A DNA stretch of 64,000 nucleotides from Streptomyces marincola (GTDB lineage: Bacteria > Actinomycetota > Actinomycetes > Streptomycetales > Streptomycetaceae). Location: positions 2,976,001 to 3,040,000 of the forward strand of contig NZ_CP084541.1 in NCBI RefSeq assembly GCF_020410765.1. Direction: 5' to 3'. Shown here piece after piece: positions 60,601-64,000 of this stretch; within the stretch, counting starts at the first letter, position 1; the number at the start of each line of letters is the position of its first letter. Both the position numbers and the translations under genes were made by a program. The notes below the pieces were generated by a model. It saw only the letters and a program-made list of their open reading frames with translations, made no database searches and was not told the origin of the DNA.

Positions 60601-61121
60601 GCTTCCGCCCTCTCGCCCGAAGGCGCCGCCGTGCCGGGCGCCCGCGGCGTGAAGACCAGCTCGTACGCCTTCAACGCCGGGTCCCGGGGATCGATTTCGG
60701 CCCCGCCGGTCGGGCGGAAGCCGAGCGAGGCGTAGAACCTGGCGGCCCGCGCATTGTTCTCGTGCACCCGCAGCCGGGTCTCGCGCCCGCCCGCCCAGTC
60801 GATCGCGGCCCGCATCAGCGCCCCGGCCAGGCCCGTGCCGCGGTGCTCGGGCCGCATGTAGACGCCCACGACCCAGACGTGGTCGTCCCGGACGAAGGCG
60901 CCGACCATCCCGCCCCACACACCGGACTCCGTCTCCCCTATGAAGGTGACCCGGGCCCGGCCGGACGCCCTGCGCTCCCAGTCGCCGCGCGTCAGCGCCA
61001 GCGCCTCGTCGTACGGCTCGAAGAACGCGACGGGGGCGACCGGGTCCTTGAGGGCGGCGAGGCGCAGGTCGCGCAGCAGCTGCCAGTCCTCGCGGCGCGT
61101 CTGACGGATGGTGTACACCAT
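60597..61121 (-). CDS. GNAT-family N-acetyltransferase
   Basis: 174 aa. The acetyl-CoA loop VVGVYMRPEHRGTGLAGALM (Q/RxxGxG/A pattern) and LRVHENNARAARFYASLGF are clear. The substrate is unknown. No good ribosome-binding site precedes the ATG at 61121, so a leaderless mRNA is possible. It is translationally coupled to the downstream Cys-cluster fusion. Confidence 0.9.
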   Translation of the reverse strand: MVYTIRQTRREDWQLLRDLRLAALKDPVAPVAFFEPYDEALALTRGDWERRASGRARVTFIGETESGVWGGMVGAFVRDDHVWVVGVYMRPEHRGTGLAGALMRAAIDWAGGRETRLRVHENNARAARFYASLGFRPTGGAEIDPRDPALKAYELVFTPRAPGTAAPSGERAEA

Positions 61122-61226
61122 GCGCCGATGGTCGCACCGCGCCCCGCACGCCGCAACGTCCTTCTTCCCGGGCCGCCTAAGGGAGAGGAATTCCACGCCC
61201 CTGGCCTCAAGCCCCGGAAAACGAAT

Positions 61227-61255
61227 AAGGCCCGTCGCACCAGGCGACGGGCCTT
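61227..61255 (-). terminator. rRNA operon terminator
   Basis: A 12-bp stem (AAGGCCCGTCGC) with a 5-base loop, followed on the minus strand by a T-rich tract, just past the 5S gene. Confidence 0.88.
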
Positions 61256-61272
61256 ACCCGCATACAACGTAT

Positions 61273-61392
61273 TGTCCGGCGGCGTCCTACTCTCCCACAC
61301 GGTCCCCCATGCAGTACCATCGGCGCTGGAGGGCTTAGCTTCCGGGTTCGGAATGTAACCGGGCGTTTCCCCTCCGCCATGACCACCGGAAC
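61273..61392 (-). rRNA. rrf: 5S ribosomal RNA
   Basis: About 120 bases. Minus-strand GTTCCGGTGG at the 5' end, CCGAACCCGGAAGCTAAGCC in the middle and GTGGGAGAGTAGGACGCCGC near the 3' end are the conserved 5S blocks. It follows 23S by about 57 bases. Confidence 0.93.
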
Positions 61393-61449
61393 CCTGAAAG
61401 GGCACCAGCCGCCGGCCGAGAATTCACAGTGGACGCGAGCATCTGAGGA

Positions 61450-64000
<2,551 letters not shown>

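Overview
This is chromosomal DNA from a Streptomyces or close relative. Coding GC is very high with strong third-position bias, single-gene strands alternate with short operons, and the gene set is typical of the genus: mycothiol genes mshA and mshD, the multiple-sugar ATPase msiK, a stand-alone groEL2, a cdgB-type diguanylate cyclase, CarD, phoR-phoP and a DasR-type operator. As far as I recall, the gene order follows the Streptomyces coelicolor core between about SCO4307 and SCO4145, with several segments missing. I see no insertion sequence, integrase, prophage or CRISPR array.

Layout. 1-2.4 kb: end of murQ, a coupled APH-family kinase, and a small membrane protein. 2.6-7.1 kb (minus strand): groEL2 under two CIRCE-like elements, a cold-shock protein, and a threonine synthase/ubiquitin-like sulfur-carrier operon behind a SAM-I riboswitch. 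7.3-11.5 kb: glucosyl-3-phosphoglycerate synthase, OtsA and OtsB (compatible solutes) and a DUF3263 protein. 11.6-15.8 kb: an amino-sugar locus (SIS protein, ROK kinase, NagA, class II aldolase) with a DasR-type site before the kinase. 15.8-25.2 kb: divergent AraC/DUF2000, a secreted-domain membrane protein, cdgB, a flavin reductase, ArfB, TerD, a pentapeptide protein, and a MerR/oxidoreductase/aminotransferase cluster with two MerR-type promoters. 25.2-33.9 kb: alpha-galactosidase, tRNA-Thr(UGU), msiK, a nucleotidyltransferase, an ECF sigma factor with its coupled membrane protein, and a DoxX-like protein. 34.0-39.2 kb: rlmB, cysS, an F420-type oxidoreductase, ispF, ispD and carD. 39.8-43.8 kb: the phosphate-signalling block (envelope protein, phoP, phoR, PHO box, phoU) and a tiny Cys-rich protein. 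43.9-55.4 kb: an orphan histidine kinase, gpmA, a SpoIIE-type phosphatase, ybjN, mshA, a methyltransferase, a Nudix hydrolase, ppk and mshD. 55.6-61.1 kb: a secreted 5'-nucleotidase, a Sfp-type phosphopantetheinyl transferase with a metallophosphoesterase, soxR, a Cys-cluster/pentapeptide fusion and a GNAT protein. 61.2-64.0 kb: the 3' end of a minus-strand rRNA operon (partial 23S, 5S, terminator).

How the parts fit. Phosphate supply links PhoR-PhoP, PhoU, Ppk and the secreted nucleotidase, and PHO-box-like repeats sit before phoU and ppk. Cell-wall amino-sugar recycling links MurQ, NagA and the ROK kinase. Redox homeostasis links MshA, MshD and SoxR; a SoxR box lies between soxR and the operon carrying the phosphopantetheinyl transferase. 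Many genes appear to make leaderless mRNAs: a -10 hexamer ends 6 or 7 bases before the start codon and there is no Shine-Dalgarno sequence.
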